The notes: generated by a model not told the origin, from the letters alone. Counted from the first letter of the stretch, positions 43,651 to 54,682 are shown. The stretch: 64,000 bases of DNA from Roridomyces roridus (GCA_029378245.1 JARKIF010000007.1:1-64000); one strand, 5' to 3'. Made by a program: numbers and translations.

Positions 43651-46600
43651 GTGATGACTGAATCTCACCCAGATACCACCAGTGAACACATCGGGAGCAT
43701 TGGTGACGTAGTGGATGGTCAGTTTATCCCTTTCCTCTGCCCCTACTTTGAATTCAAAGCCGTCGCAGCTATAGAGTGTAATATCTATCTCCGTGCCCCC
43801 CGGGTACGGGGTACTTTGTGCCTTTGCGTGAGCAAGGCCGCCGGAGACGGCAGAACGGGCCTTTGCGTTAGCAAGGCCGCCGGAGACGGCAGAACGGGCC
43901 TTTGCGCAAGCAAGGCTGCCGGAGACGGCATACCAGTGATCTTGAACGTTGCACCGCGCACTCTCGTTGGCTGCACCATGTTTATTGGTCCAGTTTTTCT
44001 GAGTGCCGCTGGGAATACGATGAATTGTATTACGAGATTAGACAAACACTCAATTATCAGGGATCTTGCGATAGACATTGACGATGCCCTCGAAACACCT
44101 CAGTCTTCGGGTGAGATATATCACAACATTCATTTGCTCCTCGTCTTGGCTGCTGTGTGTCTTTTACTCAGTCTAGTTTCTTCAAAGCTCTGGTCAACTC
44201 ATGCACTGAATGTGGATCACGGGCCTGCTCAAAACCTCCTTGGCGGCGGCAGACGCGTTAATGGTAAATTCTCGAGCAGTCTGATTGTCCCATATATCAT
44301 TGATAGTCACGGGATTGAAAACCTCGGTCGGGGTTCCTTCATGTTCGAAATCCAGTGCTTACGAAGTGAGATTCACATCCACCTGCCAAAAAACCGGAAT
44401 TTTGTTGCTGTGGACATACCATTGGGTGTAATTCTGAACCTCTTGACAACCCATGAGCTGCGTCACACTGCAGACTTGCACGGAGTTCATCTGTACAAGA
44501 AAAATCGACTGGCGGAATCACAGGAAATTATGAATGGCCATTCATGTGTTTCCAGTAATTGTCGAGACCTTGTCTCGATTATGTGTTTCATGTCTCCACC
44601 TGAAGATAAGCCCAGCACCATGTCTGATGCATATAGACAGCATCAAGACGAGCAGAGAGCAAAGGAGGCAGCCCAACTCAGATATGCACAGAAACGGGAC
44701 TTGAATGAATTGTTACCTGCATTTTTCCCTCCTGAACCTCTCAAGAAATCAGAATTGCATCGTATTTTGACTGGCAGCTGTAATGCATTCCTCCCGGAGA
44801 AATTCGTTGAAGCTGGTTGCGCTGTATGCGGAATGCTGTATCCTTTAACTAAACTTTCGCATTTGAGTGAATTTTCTGGGTCACTGGATGTTCTGTGTGC
44901 TCAAGGAGTAACCAGAAAGGAGCGATACCGTAGCAGTGACCCAATCGAGGAACTCTCTGGGCCTGTCCTCGCAGAAGGTTGCACACATCTGTGTGTTTAC
45001 TGTGAAGGTTCTCTAGGGTCTAGAACCATCCCCACAAATGCATTGGCTAAACATGGCTGGTTGGGACCTGTTCCGCCCGAATTGCAAGACTTGAGTTATG
45101 CCGAGAGTGTCATGATTGCCAAGATAAGACACAACCGATGTGTTATGCGGGTCAACTCCGGCAGAGTGCGAATGCATGCCAATGCTATCATGTTCGCTCA
45201 GCCGGTTCTGAAAGTTTACTTGAAGTTACCTCCCTCAAAACAGGAGATGAGTGAGATCCTGGCTTTTGTGTTCACCGGCTCTGCAGCCCCAACTCAAGAG
45301 GATTTTGATCGAACTCCAATGCTGGTCCGCAGAGATAAAGTTGCAGCTGCCTTGGACTGGTTGAAATTGAATCACGAGGGCTATTCAGACCTGGAAATCT
45401 CGGAAGAAAACTTGCTGTCTTATAAGCACCATGATATTCCAGTTGAAGTTGATTACAGAAGAACAAATGCAGATCCGGAGGACTCCATCCCAGCGGTCGC
45501 GCGCAGTGTTCACGATGAGAATGAAGAACATGGAACCTCAGAAGGTCTGTGCTCATTTGCAGTTCATGGTTTGACTGGGGTTGAGTACTCCACGGCCACG
45601 ATGGACACAATCAAAGCTGTGGCACTCCAGCATCTCACGAGACAAGGAAGCATGCTGGGTATTGGACGCAGTGATGTGCCGGAGTCCATGTATGAAAATG
45701 TTGAAGCATATCCTGGAATGTTTCCTTGGTTATTCCCGTATGGTAAAGGTGGAATTGGCCATCCCAGCCACAAATATAAAACTTCAGATCTTAGCCGTAA
45801 AGGAAATTTACTGATGTACCACGATAAACGTTTCCAGACCGATATGTATTTCCCCATGATCGCATTCAACCACGAGCAACTAAGAGGGTCATCAGTGGGT
45901 AGCAAAGCTTTTGTTAAGCGTTCAAATTTTCCCGATGTTGCCCGAAGATTGCGCAGAATAGATCACCAGGTGTCGGGCAATATTGCTGACCGGCTTGTTG
46001 AAGGCCTCCATGTTCGGCCCGAGACTGACCAGGAGAAAGACTGTTTTGACCTCATGCACGATCTCGATGGAATTGGGGCTTATGTACCTGGTTCGGCAAC
46101 AAGCAAACGGCATATGCGGAATGAAATCTGGTCCAGCACAGCATTTATGGGGGCTCCAAGCTGGTTTGTAACCATGTCCTGGAATGACAGTGGCCATCCA
46201 CTTGCATTGTATTATGCCCAAGAGGACACCATCTTCAGACCTGAGATCAAATCCGCTGATGAGCGCTACAGATTGATGTCCAAAAACCCTGTCGCAGCTG
46301 CACGATTTTTTCATTACATGATGGAGGTATTCATTGAAGAAATTTTGTGTTGGAAAAAGGAAGACGCGGGTGCATTCGGTCACACTGGGGGCTTCTATGC
46401 AGTTGTTGAACAGCAAGGCCGGCTGACCCTTCACTCACATTGTTTAATCTGGGTGAAAAATGCACTGTCACCCCAGGATATCCGAGACAGGTTAACAGCT
46501 GAAGATAGCATTTTTACAATGAGGCTCATGGCATATCTCGAGTCAACCCATCAAGGTAGATTCAACCATGGCAAACTCGCTGATGTGCAAGCTCGAGTGG

Positions 46601-49600
46601 GTGTTGACTCGCAGATTTCCGAGGCCACACTGGATACTCACAAGTACCAGGCACCGACATTAACGTTTCCTGAGCCTCCTCCTCCTTTATGTGACACTGT
46701 CAACTGCCATGGAACATGTGTGGCTTGTAGCCATTTGTCAGAATGGTGGGATAGATATGAACATGAAGTGGACGACTTGCTGGTTAGGTCCAATATTCAC
46801 AGCTGCCGGCACTCAGTCAAGGATGTTGAAGAGGAGAATAATAAAAAAGATTGGCGGCATCTCAAGAAGCGCAACAAAACCAAAATTCGCATTCATGAAC
46901 GGCGAGGGTGCCTCACAAAATCTGGGGTCTGCAAGGCTCGATTTCCCCGTGATGTTGTGGAAGAAACCGTAGTTGATACAGATGGTCATATTACTTTTGA
47001 ACATTGGGAGCCGTACATGAATACAATCAACACTTTGATTACCTATTTCTCTCGGTGTAACACTGACTGTACTAGCCTCTTGTCTGGTACTGCAGTTAAG
47101 GCTGTAATCTCCTATGTTTCTGATTATGTGTCAAAGTTGGGGCTCAAATCATACCAGGCCTTTGCCTCTGTTTTTGATGTGTTTGATCGAAACTCTGATA
47201 ATTTTGACAGTACCAGCGCTGATGAGGATACCACAAGAAAACTTATGAGACAAATGGTCAACGCGATGTCCACGAAGATGGAAATTGGGAGTCCAATGGC
47301 ATCACTCTATCTCCTTGGAAATCCGGATCACTATGCTAGTCATGAGTATGCAAATTTTAGCTGGCGTACCTACGTGGCCTATGTGAAAAGAGATTGGGCA
47401 AGAGATTTGCAAAATAATTTAACCATGGACCTTGATGACACTCCCGAAGACTTCATAACCCTGCAGAACAACAGAGGAGACATCATTGTGTCTTCAATTG
47501 TCGACGATTACACAATGCGTCCGTCGGTCTACAACTCTGTCAACTTGTATGAGTGGATTCAGTCACATCAGAAGAGGGCATTCACCAAATCGGAAAAAGA
47601 TCATATTCTGCAGGAGCGTGAACTGTACAGTGCGTTTGAGAAAGATATCAGTGACTCAGATAGCTCCTCCTCCTTCATTGATGGAGACCAAGATTTGACG
47701 CAAAGCAGTGCCAATGAATCAGATGATGAAATTCAATTTGAGCCTGGTGATGCAAAAACTACACCACCCAAGTACCCCTTCATCGGAGAACACCGCCAGA
47801 AAGACACCCATGGTGTGTACTGTGACTTTTCCAGGCTCAACAAGATAATCCCAAATTTCATGGGAGGTGCCATTCCACGATCAGACCGTGGAGATCGTGA
47901 ATATTACTGTTTATCTATTTTGACAATGTTTAAACCTTGGCGTTCACCGAGAGATCTCAAGGAGGTGTCCTCCACTTGGGATGAAACCTTCAATGATCAC
48001 ACCTTCACTGGACGGCAACACGAGTTGTTGAAGAACTTCAACCTCCGTTTTGAATGCAATGATGCACGAGATGATCACTATGCAGCAATGAAACGCAAAC
48101 TGGCTGAAGCAGATTTTGAACCTTCCAGCCGTTTCAACCAAACCATCCTGGGTCACAAGGATGATGTCGTAGACTTCATTGATGATGAGCTAGAAGAATT
48201 TGAAGATTACTCTGCGCATGAAATTGGTCCCAAATCTCGTAAATTGAAAGCGCAGATGGAGGAGATAAGGTCCGTACTGGCTGGTTCTAAATGGCTGAAT
48301 AAAACAACTGACGGTTTGATCATGAATGTTTCGACTGAAGCTTTAACTCCACCTTTCAAAACTAAAACAAGCTGGTCAAAAATTGTGGACGCCGAGAGAA
48401 AGCTGCTCACAGTCAACAAATTGGCCAATATGCCTACAAGCTATTCCGGTCATGGTGCACCATTCACTGCGGCTACACACAACAAAGTCGAGGAACTGCC
48501 GTTCAACTATTTCACCTCTGCTCAAAAAGTTGATGCAGACTTGAACATGAACATCAAGCTGGAATGCTGTGACTTCTTTACATTGAACATTGAACAGACC
48601 AGAGCATTTACAATTGTGGCAGACCATGCCTCAGCAGTCCAGTCAGTGCCATTGAGAATGTATCTCGGTGGCATGGGAGGTTCGGGTAAATCACAAGTCA
48701 TCAAGGCTATTAGCCGGTTTTTTGAAATGAGGGATGAAAATTACAGGTTTATGCTCCTCGGACCCACAGGATCAACCGCAGCTCTTGTAAATGGCTCCAC
48801 TTACCATTCTGTCTTCAAGGTGCCTCGAGAAACAGGGCGCAAAAATAGAGATGACATTGACGGAATTCGCAATGAAGCAACAGCAATGGCAGCTGTCAAT
48901 GAGCGCATCCAGGGTGTAGAGTATATTTTCCTTGATGAAGTGTCCATGGTGTCCTGCAACGATCTGCAAACCCTGGCAAGTCAGGCTGCCAAGGCCAGAA
49001 ATATCCATGATGTTGCATTTGGGGGATTGAATGTGATCCTGGCCGGTGATTTTGCACAGTTGCCACCAACTCGGGGCCCTGCTCTGTATGCATCCTTGAA
49101 AACCCCTAGTCTTGCAGATGCAAATACCGATTTTGATCAAGCCTCAATTCTGGGTCGTATGATTTGGCACCAGTTCAATACTGTTGTGATTCTCCGGCAG
49201 AATATGAGACAGAGTACTTCCACAGCGGAGGATTTAAAACTGCGTACTGCATTGGAAAATATGAGATACCGTGCATGCACCGCTGAAGATATTGAATTCC
49301 TGAGATCCCGTGTAGCCAGTGACAAGCCGGGTCATCCACGTTTGGACTCTGTTGAGTTCAGAAATGTGTCTGTGATCACTGCCTGGAATGTGCATAAAGA
49401 TACAATAAATCAACTGGGCGCAGAGAGGTTTGCCGCAGACACTGGCCAAGAGCTCCATGAATTCTACTCTGTTGACCGAATGAGTGCAGCAAATGTGGAC
49501 CGAAGGAAGTGGAAGAATTGTCCCCAAGCCCGAGTCCGTCGAATTGGTCCGCAGTTGCAGGAGCAGCTCTGGATGGCAACACCGTCGGCAACAGCAGAGC

Positions 49601-51288
49601 ATGTTCCCGGCTGCTTGCGTCTATGTGTAGGCATGCCTGTCATGATCAAATCAAATGATGCTACTGAACTCTGTATAACCAAAGGTCAAGAGGCATCTGT
49701 GCGTGGCTGGAATCAATCCATTGGTCCTCATGGGAAACCCATACTAGAAACTCTCTTCGTGGAGCTGATGAATCCACCGCGGCCTATACAGATCCCTGAA
49801 CTTCCGCAGAATGTTGTGCCCTTGCCTCGAGCAACAATGAAAACAACAGCACTACTTGAGGATGATTCACTCCTGAGCTTGAACAGAGAACAGATCCCAG
49901 TCCTGCAGAATTTCTCAATGACGGATTATGGGGCACAGGGAAAGTCAAGAAATCCAAATGTTTGCCATTTGAATAATTGTCAGAGCCATATGGCTTACTA
50001 TGTTGCGCTGTCCAGGGGAACACAAGCATCAGGAACAGCCATCATTCAAGGCTTTGATGAAAAAATGATCACAGGTGGAATCACGGGATTTCTTCGTCAG
50101 GAGTTCCGTGAGCTTGAGATGTTGGATGAAATTACAACCTTGAGGTATAATGGTGAACTGCCGTTGCAAGTGACTGGTTTTTACCGTGGCCAACTTCTGC
50201 GTTCCTACTTGCAGTGGCGCAAAGACGATAGTGATCCAGCACATATACATCCTGCTATACGGGCGCACAGGATCATCTCAAATATTTCCCCCGATGTGTA
50301 CAACACCTGGAAACCGACGGGTGTATCTGCAAAACGAGGCACCAGGCGATGTTCCGCAAGCGATGTTGATACAAGAAATCCAAAGACAAGAAAGACTCAG
50401 CATCACAACAACCATGAAACACAGGCCGGGTTGAGCTCAGGTGGAAGTCCGATTGGCCTTGTGTGGGATAATGTGAACTGGAGTTGTGGCTATGATGCAC
50501 TTTTCACGCCACTTGGCCATCTGTGGCGATCCGATAAGCAGAAGTGGACCACCCTTTTCAACCATCTGAATCCCATACTGCGTCTCTGGGCAAACTGGAT
50601 GGTTGCCCATGAGGACACTCCTGAGATACCCAGAGATAAAGCCAGGCAGTCTTTGACCGCTTCTGATGCCTCCAAATTTCCTCTCGGACCTGTGTGCTTG
50701 CGACTCGATGATCTGTTCAGTTCTGTCTCCAATCAAGTAACATATGGCCAGGCGAGAACCTACTGTAATGTTTGTGGCTACTTGGAAGCTGGACTCACTG
50801 ACACTTTTGGAATGCACTTGACAACATACCGAACGCACGACTTGGGAAATGGTCAGATTACCACAAGTCAATGGTTGTCTCATCATTTCAACCGATCCAT
50901 TCGAAGGCAATGCCCACAATGTGGTTCTCGAGGAGCTCGTACACACCTTTGCCGGCAGACAAATATAATTGCAGTCCCGCCTATTTTCATTCTCAGTATA
51001 ACCATGAGTGAGCTTATTGTTGAAGACACTCTGCATTTCCGGACAGAGAGCACTGTGGATCAAATGAATCTTGTCGGTCTTATCTATCACTCCGAGATTG
51101 ATCGACATTTCTCAAGTGCCACCGTCGGCGATGATAAAGCTCTCTGGTATCATGATGGAATTGCTACAGGGAGGCGCTGCGTGCCAATGGGTTATATCTC
51201 TTCATTTGACAATCATTCGCTGCATAACCAGGGGAGCTACAAGCTGGCAGCGGCCATATACAGCCATTCCGCATCGACACCCATCTGA
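43651..51288 (+). CDS. Helitron Rep-helicase with C-terminal protease-like domain
   Basis: A 2545-codon frame without a stop. The first about 320 codons are unlike Helitron proteins; a better start may be the ATG at 44620 (MSDAYRQHQDEQRAKEAAQL). Then come the Helitron-like N-terminal region (YPGMFPWLFPYGKGGIGHPS, MGAPSWFVTMSWND), the HUH endonuclease motif QGRLTLHSHCLIWV near residue 925 and the two-tyrosine motif YVSDYVSKLGLKSY. A Pif1-type SF1 helicase follows: GGMGGSGKSQVIKA near 1672, YIFLDEVSMVSCND, NVILAGDFAQLPPT, ILRQNMRQ, and HMAYYVALSRG. The last about 280 residues (WDNVNWSCGYDALFTPLGHL near 2270, CNVCG and CPQCG knuckles, LWYHDG) look like a papain-fold cysteine peptidase resembling ubiquitin hydrolases. 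It would drive rolling-circle transposition and appears coding-competent. Confidence 0.9.
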   Translation: MMTESHPDTTSEHIGSIGDVVDGQFIPFLCPYFEFKAVAAIECNIYLRAPRVRGTLCLCVSKAAGDGRTGLCVSKAAGDGRTGLCASKAAGDGIPVILNVAPRTLVGCTMFIGPVFLSAAGNTMNCITRLDKHSIIRDLAIDIDDALETPQSSGEIYHNIHLLLVLAAVCLLLSLVSSKLWSTHALNVDHGPAQNLLGGGRRVNGKFSSSLIVPYIIDSHGIENLGRGSFMFEIQCLRSEIHIHLPKNRNFVAVDIPLGVILNLLTTHELRHTADLHGVHLYKKNRLAESQEIMNGHSCVSSNCRDLVSIMCFMSPPEDKPSTMSDAYRQHQDEQRAKEAAQLRYAQKRDLNELLPAFFPPEPLKKSELHRILTGSCNAFLPEKFVEAGCAVCGMLYPLTKLSHLSEFSGSLDVLCAQGVTRKERYRSSDPIEELSGPVLAEGCTHLCVYCEGSLGSRTIPTNALAKHGWLGPVPPELQDLSYAESVMIAKIRHNRCVMRVNSGRVRMHANAIMFAQPVLKVYLKLPPSKQEMSEILAFVFTGSAAPTQEDFDRTPMLVRRDKVAAALDWLKLNHEGYSDLEISEENLLSYKHHDIPVEVDYRRTNADPEDSIPAVARSVHDENEEHGTSEGLCSFAVHGLTGVEYSTATMDTIKAVALQHLTRQGSMLGIGRSDVPESMYENVEAYPGMFPWLFPYGKGGIGHPSHKYKTSDLSRKGNLLMYHDKRFQTDMYFPMIAFNHEQLRGSSVGSKAFVKRSNFPDVARRLRRIDHQVSGNIADRLVEGLHVRPETDQEKDCFDLMHDLDGIGAYVPGSATSKRHMRNEIWSSTAFMGAPSWFVTMSWNDSGHPLALYYAQEDTIFRPEIKSADERYRLMSKNPVAAARFFHYMMEVFIEEILCWKKEDAGAFGHTGGFYAVVEQQGRLTLHSHCLIWVKNALSPQDIRDRLTAEDSIFTMRLMAYLESTHQGRFNHGKLADVQARVGVDSQISEATLDTHKYQAPTLTFPEPPPPLCDTVNCHGTCVACSHLSEWWDRYEHEVDDLLVRSNIHSCRHSVKDVEEENNKKDWRHLKKRNKTKIRIHERRGCLTKSGVCKARFPRDVVEETVVDTDGHITFEHWEPYMNTINTLITYFSRCNTDCTSLLSGTAVKAVISYVSDYVSKLGLKSYQAFASVFDVFDRNSDNFDSTSADEDTTRKLMRQMVNAMSTKMEIGSPMASLYLLGNPDHYASHEYANFSWRTYVAYVKRDWARDLQNNLTMDLDDTPEDFITLQNNRGDIIVSSIVDDYTMRPSVYNSVNLYEWIQSHQKRAFTKSEKDHILQERELYSAFEKDISDSDSSSSFIDGDQDLTQSSANESDDEIQFEPGDAKTTPPKYPFIGEHRQKDTHGVYCDFSRLNKIIPNFMGGAIPRSDRGDREYYCLSILTMFKPWRSPRDLKEVSSTWDETFNDHTFTGRQHELLKNFNLRFECNDARDDHYAAMKRKLAEADFEPSSRFNQTILGHKDDVVDFIDDELEEFEDYSAHEIGPKSRKLKAQMEEIRSVLAGSKWLNKTTDGLIMNVSTEALTPPFKTKTSWSKIVDAERKLLTVNKLANMPTSYSGHGAPFTAATHNKVEELPFNYFTSAQKVDADLNMNIKLECCDFFTLNIEQTRAFTIVADHASAVQSVPLRMYLGGMGGSGKSQVIKAISRFFEMRDENYRFMLLGPTGSTAALVNGSTYHSVFKVPRETGRKNRDDIDGIRNEATAMAAVNERIQGVEYIFLDEVSMVSCNDLQTLASQAAKARNIHDVAFGGLNVILAGDFAQLPPTRGPALYASLKTPSLADANTDFDQASILGRMIWHQFNTVVILRQNMRQSTSTAEDLKLRTALENMRYRACTAEDIEFLRSRVASDKPGHPRLDSVEFRNVSVITAWNVHKDTINQLGAERFAADTGQELHEFYSVDRMSAANVDRRKWKNCPQARVRRIGPQLQEQLWMATPSATAEHVPGCLRLCVGMPVMIKSNDATELCITKGQEASVRGWNQSIGPHGKPILETLFVELMNPPRPIQIPELPQNVVPLPRATMKTTALLEDDSLLSLNREQIPVLQNFSMTDYGAQGKSRNPNVCHLNNCQSHMAYYVALSRGTQASGTAIIQGFDEKMITGGITGFLRQEFRELEMLDEITTLRYNGELPLQVTGFYRGQLLRSYLQWRKDDSDPAHIHPAIRAHRIISNISPDVYNTWKPTGVSAKRGTRRCSASDVDTRNPKTRKTQHHNNHETQAGLSSGGSPIGLVWDNVNWSCGYDALFTPLGHLWRSDKQKWTTLFNHLNPILRLWANWMVAHEDTPEIPRDKARQSLTASDASKFPLGPVCLRLDDLFSSVSNQVTYGQARTYCNVCGYLEAGLTDTFGMHLTTYRTHDLGNGQITTSQWLSHHFNRSIRRQCPQCGSRGARTHLCRQTNIIAVPPIFILSITMSELIVEDTLHFRTESTVDQMNLVGLIYHSEIDRHFSSATVGDDKALWYHDGIATGRRCVPMGYISSFDNHSLHNQGSYKLAAAIYSHSASTPI
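43821..43934 (+). repeat. Three tandem 39-bp units
   Basis: Three consecutive in-frame copies of a 39-bp unit (starting CCTTTGCGTKAGCAAGGCCG) encode LCVSKAAGDGRTG repeats in the leader part of the Helitron frame. The first two differ by one base; the third is more diverged. Confidence 0.85.
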
Positions 51289-51380
51289 ACTGTTCAAGTT
51301 TGAAAAAGAGGAATCGTACCTGCCATGCGAAGCAATGGCCTCAAAGCCAGGTGACCTGTGACATAACGGGGTCCTTCCTG

Positions 51381-51398
51381 GTGGCCACGATAGGCCAC
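51381..51398 (+). other. Short hairpin downstream of the Helitron ORF
   Basis: GTGGCCACGATAGGCCAC has a 6-bp perfect stem and 6-base loop, 93 bp after the helicase stop codon. Helitron 3' ends carry a hairpin followed by CTRR, but no CTRR is found at the usual distance, so the terminus is not established. Confidence 0.35.
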
Positions 51399-51399
51399 G

Positions 51400-52804
51400 A
51401 TGCCCGACACGCCCGGCTGCACGCCTCCCGACCACTGTGAGGCCTCCGCTTCTCAGCGCGACACCGCTGCCTCTTCCAGTCAAGCAGCAGTGCAGAGAGA
51501 GTGGAAGAAGATGACGGCCCAGGAATGGAAAGAAGCTGGGCACACTGACGACCCCGTGCACGCCTACGCCGTCACCGAAATACTTCCCAAACTTTGTCGC
51601 TGGTACGAAACCAGGGATCCGACATCCATTGGACCCAGCAAACCCCAGTGGATAATCGACAACTGCCTCGACGCTGCCCTGGAGGCCCTTGTCGAGCACA
51701 TCGCGCCGTACACGCGCGAATCTGTCTGTAAGGTCCGTGTCAATTGCTCCGCTGGCCACTTGTGAGTCTTCAATCACAACTTCCACTTACAGGGCTTGAT
51801 CAGGATAGCGGTAAACGCTCACGTGGCCCTCAAGAACAAGAGGAGCCACCAGTCTGTGCTGCTCGAGCCTGTCGAGTCGTACGAACCGTCTCGGGAGAAG
51901 GAGAAGCCCCGTGCTCCGAATGACTTCATTCCAGCCAATGAACCCACCGTCAACAATGGCGCCGACGCCGATGACGATACTGCGGAGGGTCTCTTCATCA
52001 CCAAGGTCCACAGCCCCGAGAACGATCCCTCGGGTGCACCTCGCCAGCAACTGCAGGCGCAGGGGGACGTCGCGGGCGAGAACGTGCCACCAGCTGTGCC
52101 GACTGCAGCTGCCGCGGCGAGGCACTTTCTGAGCGGCCCCGGTGATAGCGTAGCACACAGGATGTGTGCCTGCACGGACACGGAAAAGCATGTCCGAGCT
52201 TCCAGGTGGGTCGCGTTTGTCGACGTTTCATCTTCTGGTCTGACGCCCTGCAGCGTGTCGTGCCATGGTCACAAGGTTCTCACCCCCTCGGGTTGCCAGC
52301 AAGGCCGGCCGGCTCCATCCTCACAGTCTCGCCATCGTCGAGCCACTCGACGCGGCGACAGAGGAGCCCGCTGTTTTGCGGAAAGCCCTTGTCCAATACA
52401 TCGACAACGCCAACCCGGAGCAGCTGCGGCATCTCTTGGCCTCTGCCTTATCAAGCTCGATCGGTACCGCGCAGGCTGAAAGGACCGCCACTCTTCTCGA
52501 TGCCGAGCCACCATCCACGGGGGATGCCCCGTCTCTCGTCGCTGAGCCTCTCCCCATCCTGCCACCCCCTGTCCACACCTCGAATTGGTCGGGACGTGCA
52601 GCCGCTCCCCCTCGCTCCCTGACCTTTTCTCCCACCCCCTCACCCGAGCCTAGGAAGCGCAAACGGTCGGTCACGGCGGAAGGCGAGCTCAGTTTAAGCG
52701 GCAGTCCATTGTCGCCGCGTCGTCGCCAGCGAGAGCAGGTGCGTGACGATACCACACTGGCTGCCGTGGCCGTCATTGATTCATCTCGTCTGGCCTCGTC
52801 CTGA
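51400..52804 (+). CDS. Unrecognised spliced gene next to the Helitron
   Basis: ATG at 51400 (MPDTPGCTPPDHCEASASQR). Exon 1 has WKKMTAQEWKEAGHTDDPVH and LDAALEALVEHIAPYTRESV and ends near 51732; an intron (GTCCGT ... TTACAG) leads to GLIRIAVNAHVALKNKRSHQ. A second intron near 52206-52253 is followed by VEPLDAATEEPAVLRKALVQ and a proline/serine-rich tail with the basic RKRKRS (possible nuclear signal), ending at 52804. I do not recognise the family. It starts 112 bp after the Helitron stop, in the same orientation, so it may be a second Helitron gene, a captured gene or an unrelated neighbour. Long open exons and plausible splice sites support it being real. Confidence 0.45.
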
Positions 52805-53407
52805 TACCTTGGATCCAGGCTGTATGGGACTCTGGTCCTAGCTCCCCCCTGATTCATTGAGTCAAATCCGCTTCATTTTTTGTTTTCCCAGCGACGCAGC
52901 TGTTGATCTTACTGCAACAGTTTGGTGGCACGCATCGCAGTCTCTTTTTTTTCTGCCGGTACCGGTGGGCTCGGGGCCCCAGATAATCACAAGGTCTTAT
53001 TGATATATCTGAATCACCTCGGGGAGATGATCCTGAATCATTCACTTGTTTCTTGAAGTCGAAGCGCTCAGTGAGGTGATGTTGCCTGATCGCCCTTGTC
53101 ATTTGGCGCGTGTCCCCGAGTCCGCCTGCGTATTTACTTATGTCGAACTGAATTCGGAGAGTAAGTTACCTGCCGATTTGCCTAACGGCTCGGACGTGTC
53201 CGAATTTCTGATGTTCAAAAGTACCCCCTCGTTTTCCTGTGGATGTGTCGGAAAGCTGGAATCGAGTCCAGACAGATCTGTAGGTAGTGTCTCGGGAATC
53301 GTGCGTCCGAATCGCGATCGTTCCAAATGAACAGAATCTATACAGTTACATTGAATCTGGGATACAGCTAAGAAAACACAAAGAAAGGACGAAAAAAAAC
53401 CACTGCA
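52805..53407. other. Intergenic region between convergent genes
   Basis: No supported gene. Probably 3' untranslated sequence of the flanking convergent genes. Confidence 0.35.
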
Positions 53408-54682
53408 TCATGCATTCTCAAACCCAAGCCGCAAACGATCAGCGTCATAGTCTTTCAGATACAACACCTGCCTCCCAAACCCGCTCGTGTTATCGTACTT
53501 GCCCCTGCTGTCCATGAGCGTCATGCATGGAACTCGAACAAAGGACACTCACAACCCTCTCTGCAGCTCGACGATACTAAGCCCACGCGGGGCCAACATA
53601 TGCGCTAGGACGCCATACGACGATTCACCCAGCAGCAACACATCATTATCGCTCAACTTGCGTAAATCACCCAACGCGTCACCCGAGTCGAGTAGTGTAT
53701 AAGGCTGCGTCTCGTTCAACCACGCGAGGACGTCTGTATCAGCCTCCTCCATGGCGACGGTGAGAACAATACCATGTCCGTTCGAGGCAGTGCGCAAGTC
53801 GGAGAGGATGGTGACGATGTGCGGGAGCCACATTGAGCCGTAGAAATGTGTGGGTTTGGAGCCCTCTGAGCCATCGCTGCCGAGGTTAGCGCGGTCACCC
53901 CAGCGGATGTGCACGCCAACGCGGATGGTGCGAGATGGGGGCGAGCCAAGGGAGGGGAGCGATTGGTACGACGGGGCGAGTTTGGAGCGGACCCAGGAGA
54001 CGATGCAGCCGTTGAGATCTTGAGTGATCTGCTGTAGGAGTGAGTAGAGAGAGAATAGGATGAGCAGCGAGCGACGCACCTCGCCTTGGTGGGAGTCTAC
54101 GAACGCGGTGCAGTTCTTGAGGAGCAATTTCATGTCGTCTAGCTGCTGCAGAGACTCTTCGTTCCCTTTGCAGAGCCCACGGACGAACTTGTCACGCTGC
54201 GTGTCTGGGAGAACGTCGGCAATGAGACAGACCTTGCTGGGGTCCATGACGACGCCTTCGCCGTTCAAGAGGTCCGAGGTCGAGTAGCCGTGGTGTGATG
54301 TCGTGTTGGGGAGCATGAGCGTGGTGTCGAGAGCGTTGGAGAGAACAATACTGTGTTTAAAGTGCTGAAGAGCAGACTTTGGGAGAGTTAGCGTCGCGTG
54401 AAGAGGAGAGCGAGGGGCACGCACCCCGATTCCCTCGACTCCAATAGAACTCGTTCTCAGATACACGCGCTTTGTCGGTGCTGAAATGCAGACGGAGGAG
54501 ATGCTGTTGACTCGCACCTCCTGCCACATACTGACAAGAGAAGCGATGAGGAGCCCGCCGAAGAGGACACCAGCGACCAAGAAGCGTCGGGGCACCCTTG
54601 TCTGAAGCAGTGACGTGGTCTTTGGCGGATCCGTGGTAGTGGTGTCGTCTTCTTGGGTTGTTAAGGGTTCATATTCCTTCAT
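53408..54682 (-). CDS. Type II membrane protein, putative fucosyltransferase-like glycosyltransferase
   Basis: ATG at 54682 begins MKEYEPLTTQEDDTTTTDPP, a short cytosolic tail, followed by one hydrophobic segment (RRFLVAGVLFGGLLIASLVS), a Golgi-type signal anchor. The luminal part contains RTIRVGVHIRWGDRANLG, which resembles the H-x-R-x-GD donor-site loop of fucosyltransferases, then HGIVLTVAMEEADTDVLAWL and LLLGESSYGVLAHMLAPRG, the usual late nucleotide-sugar-binding region with a G-x-SSYG/SxF-like motif. An intron near 54023-54079 and a last one near 53520-53570 join to GKYDNTSGFGRQVLYLKDYD and the stop at 53408. About 390 residues. Assignment to a named GT family is tentative. The gene looks intact and is transcribed towards the Helitron-side gene. 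Confidence 0.6.

Noticed and set aside
43821..43934. Three 39-bp units as a CRISPR-like array
   Set aside because: The units are contiguous without spacers, in frame, and in a eukaryotic genome.
51381..51398. The hairpin as the Helitron 3' terminus
   Set aside because: No CTRR sequence follows at the usual distance and the insertion boundary cannot be seen, so only the hairpin itself is reported.
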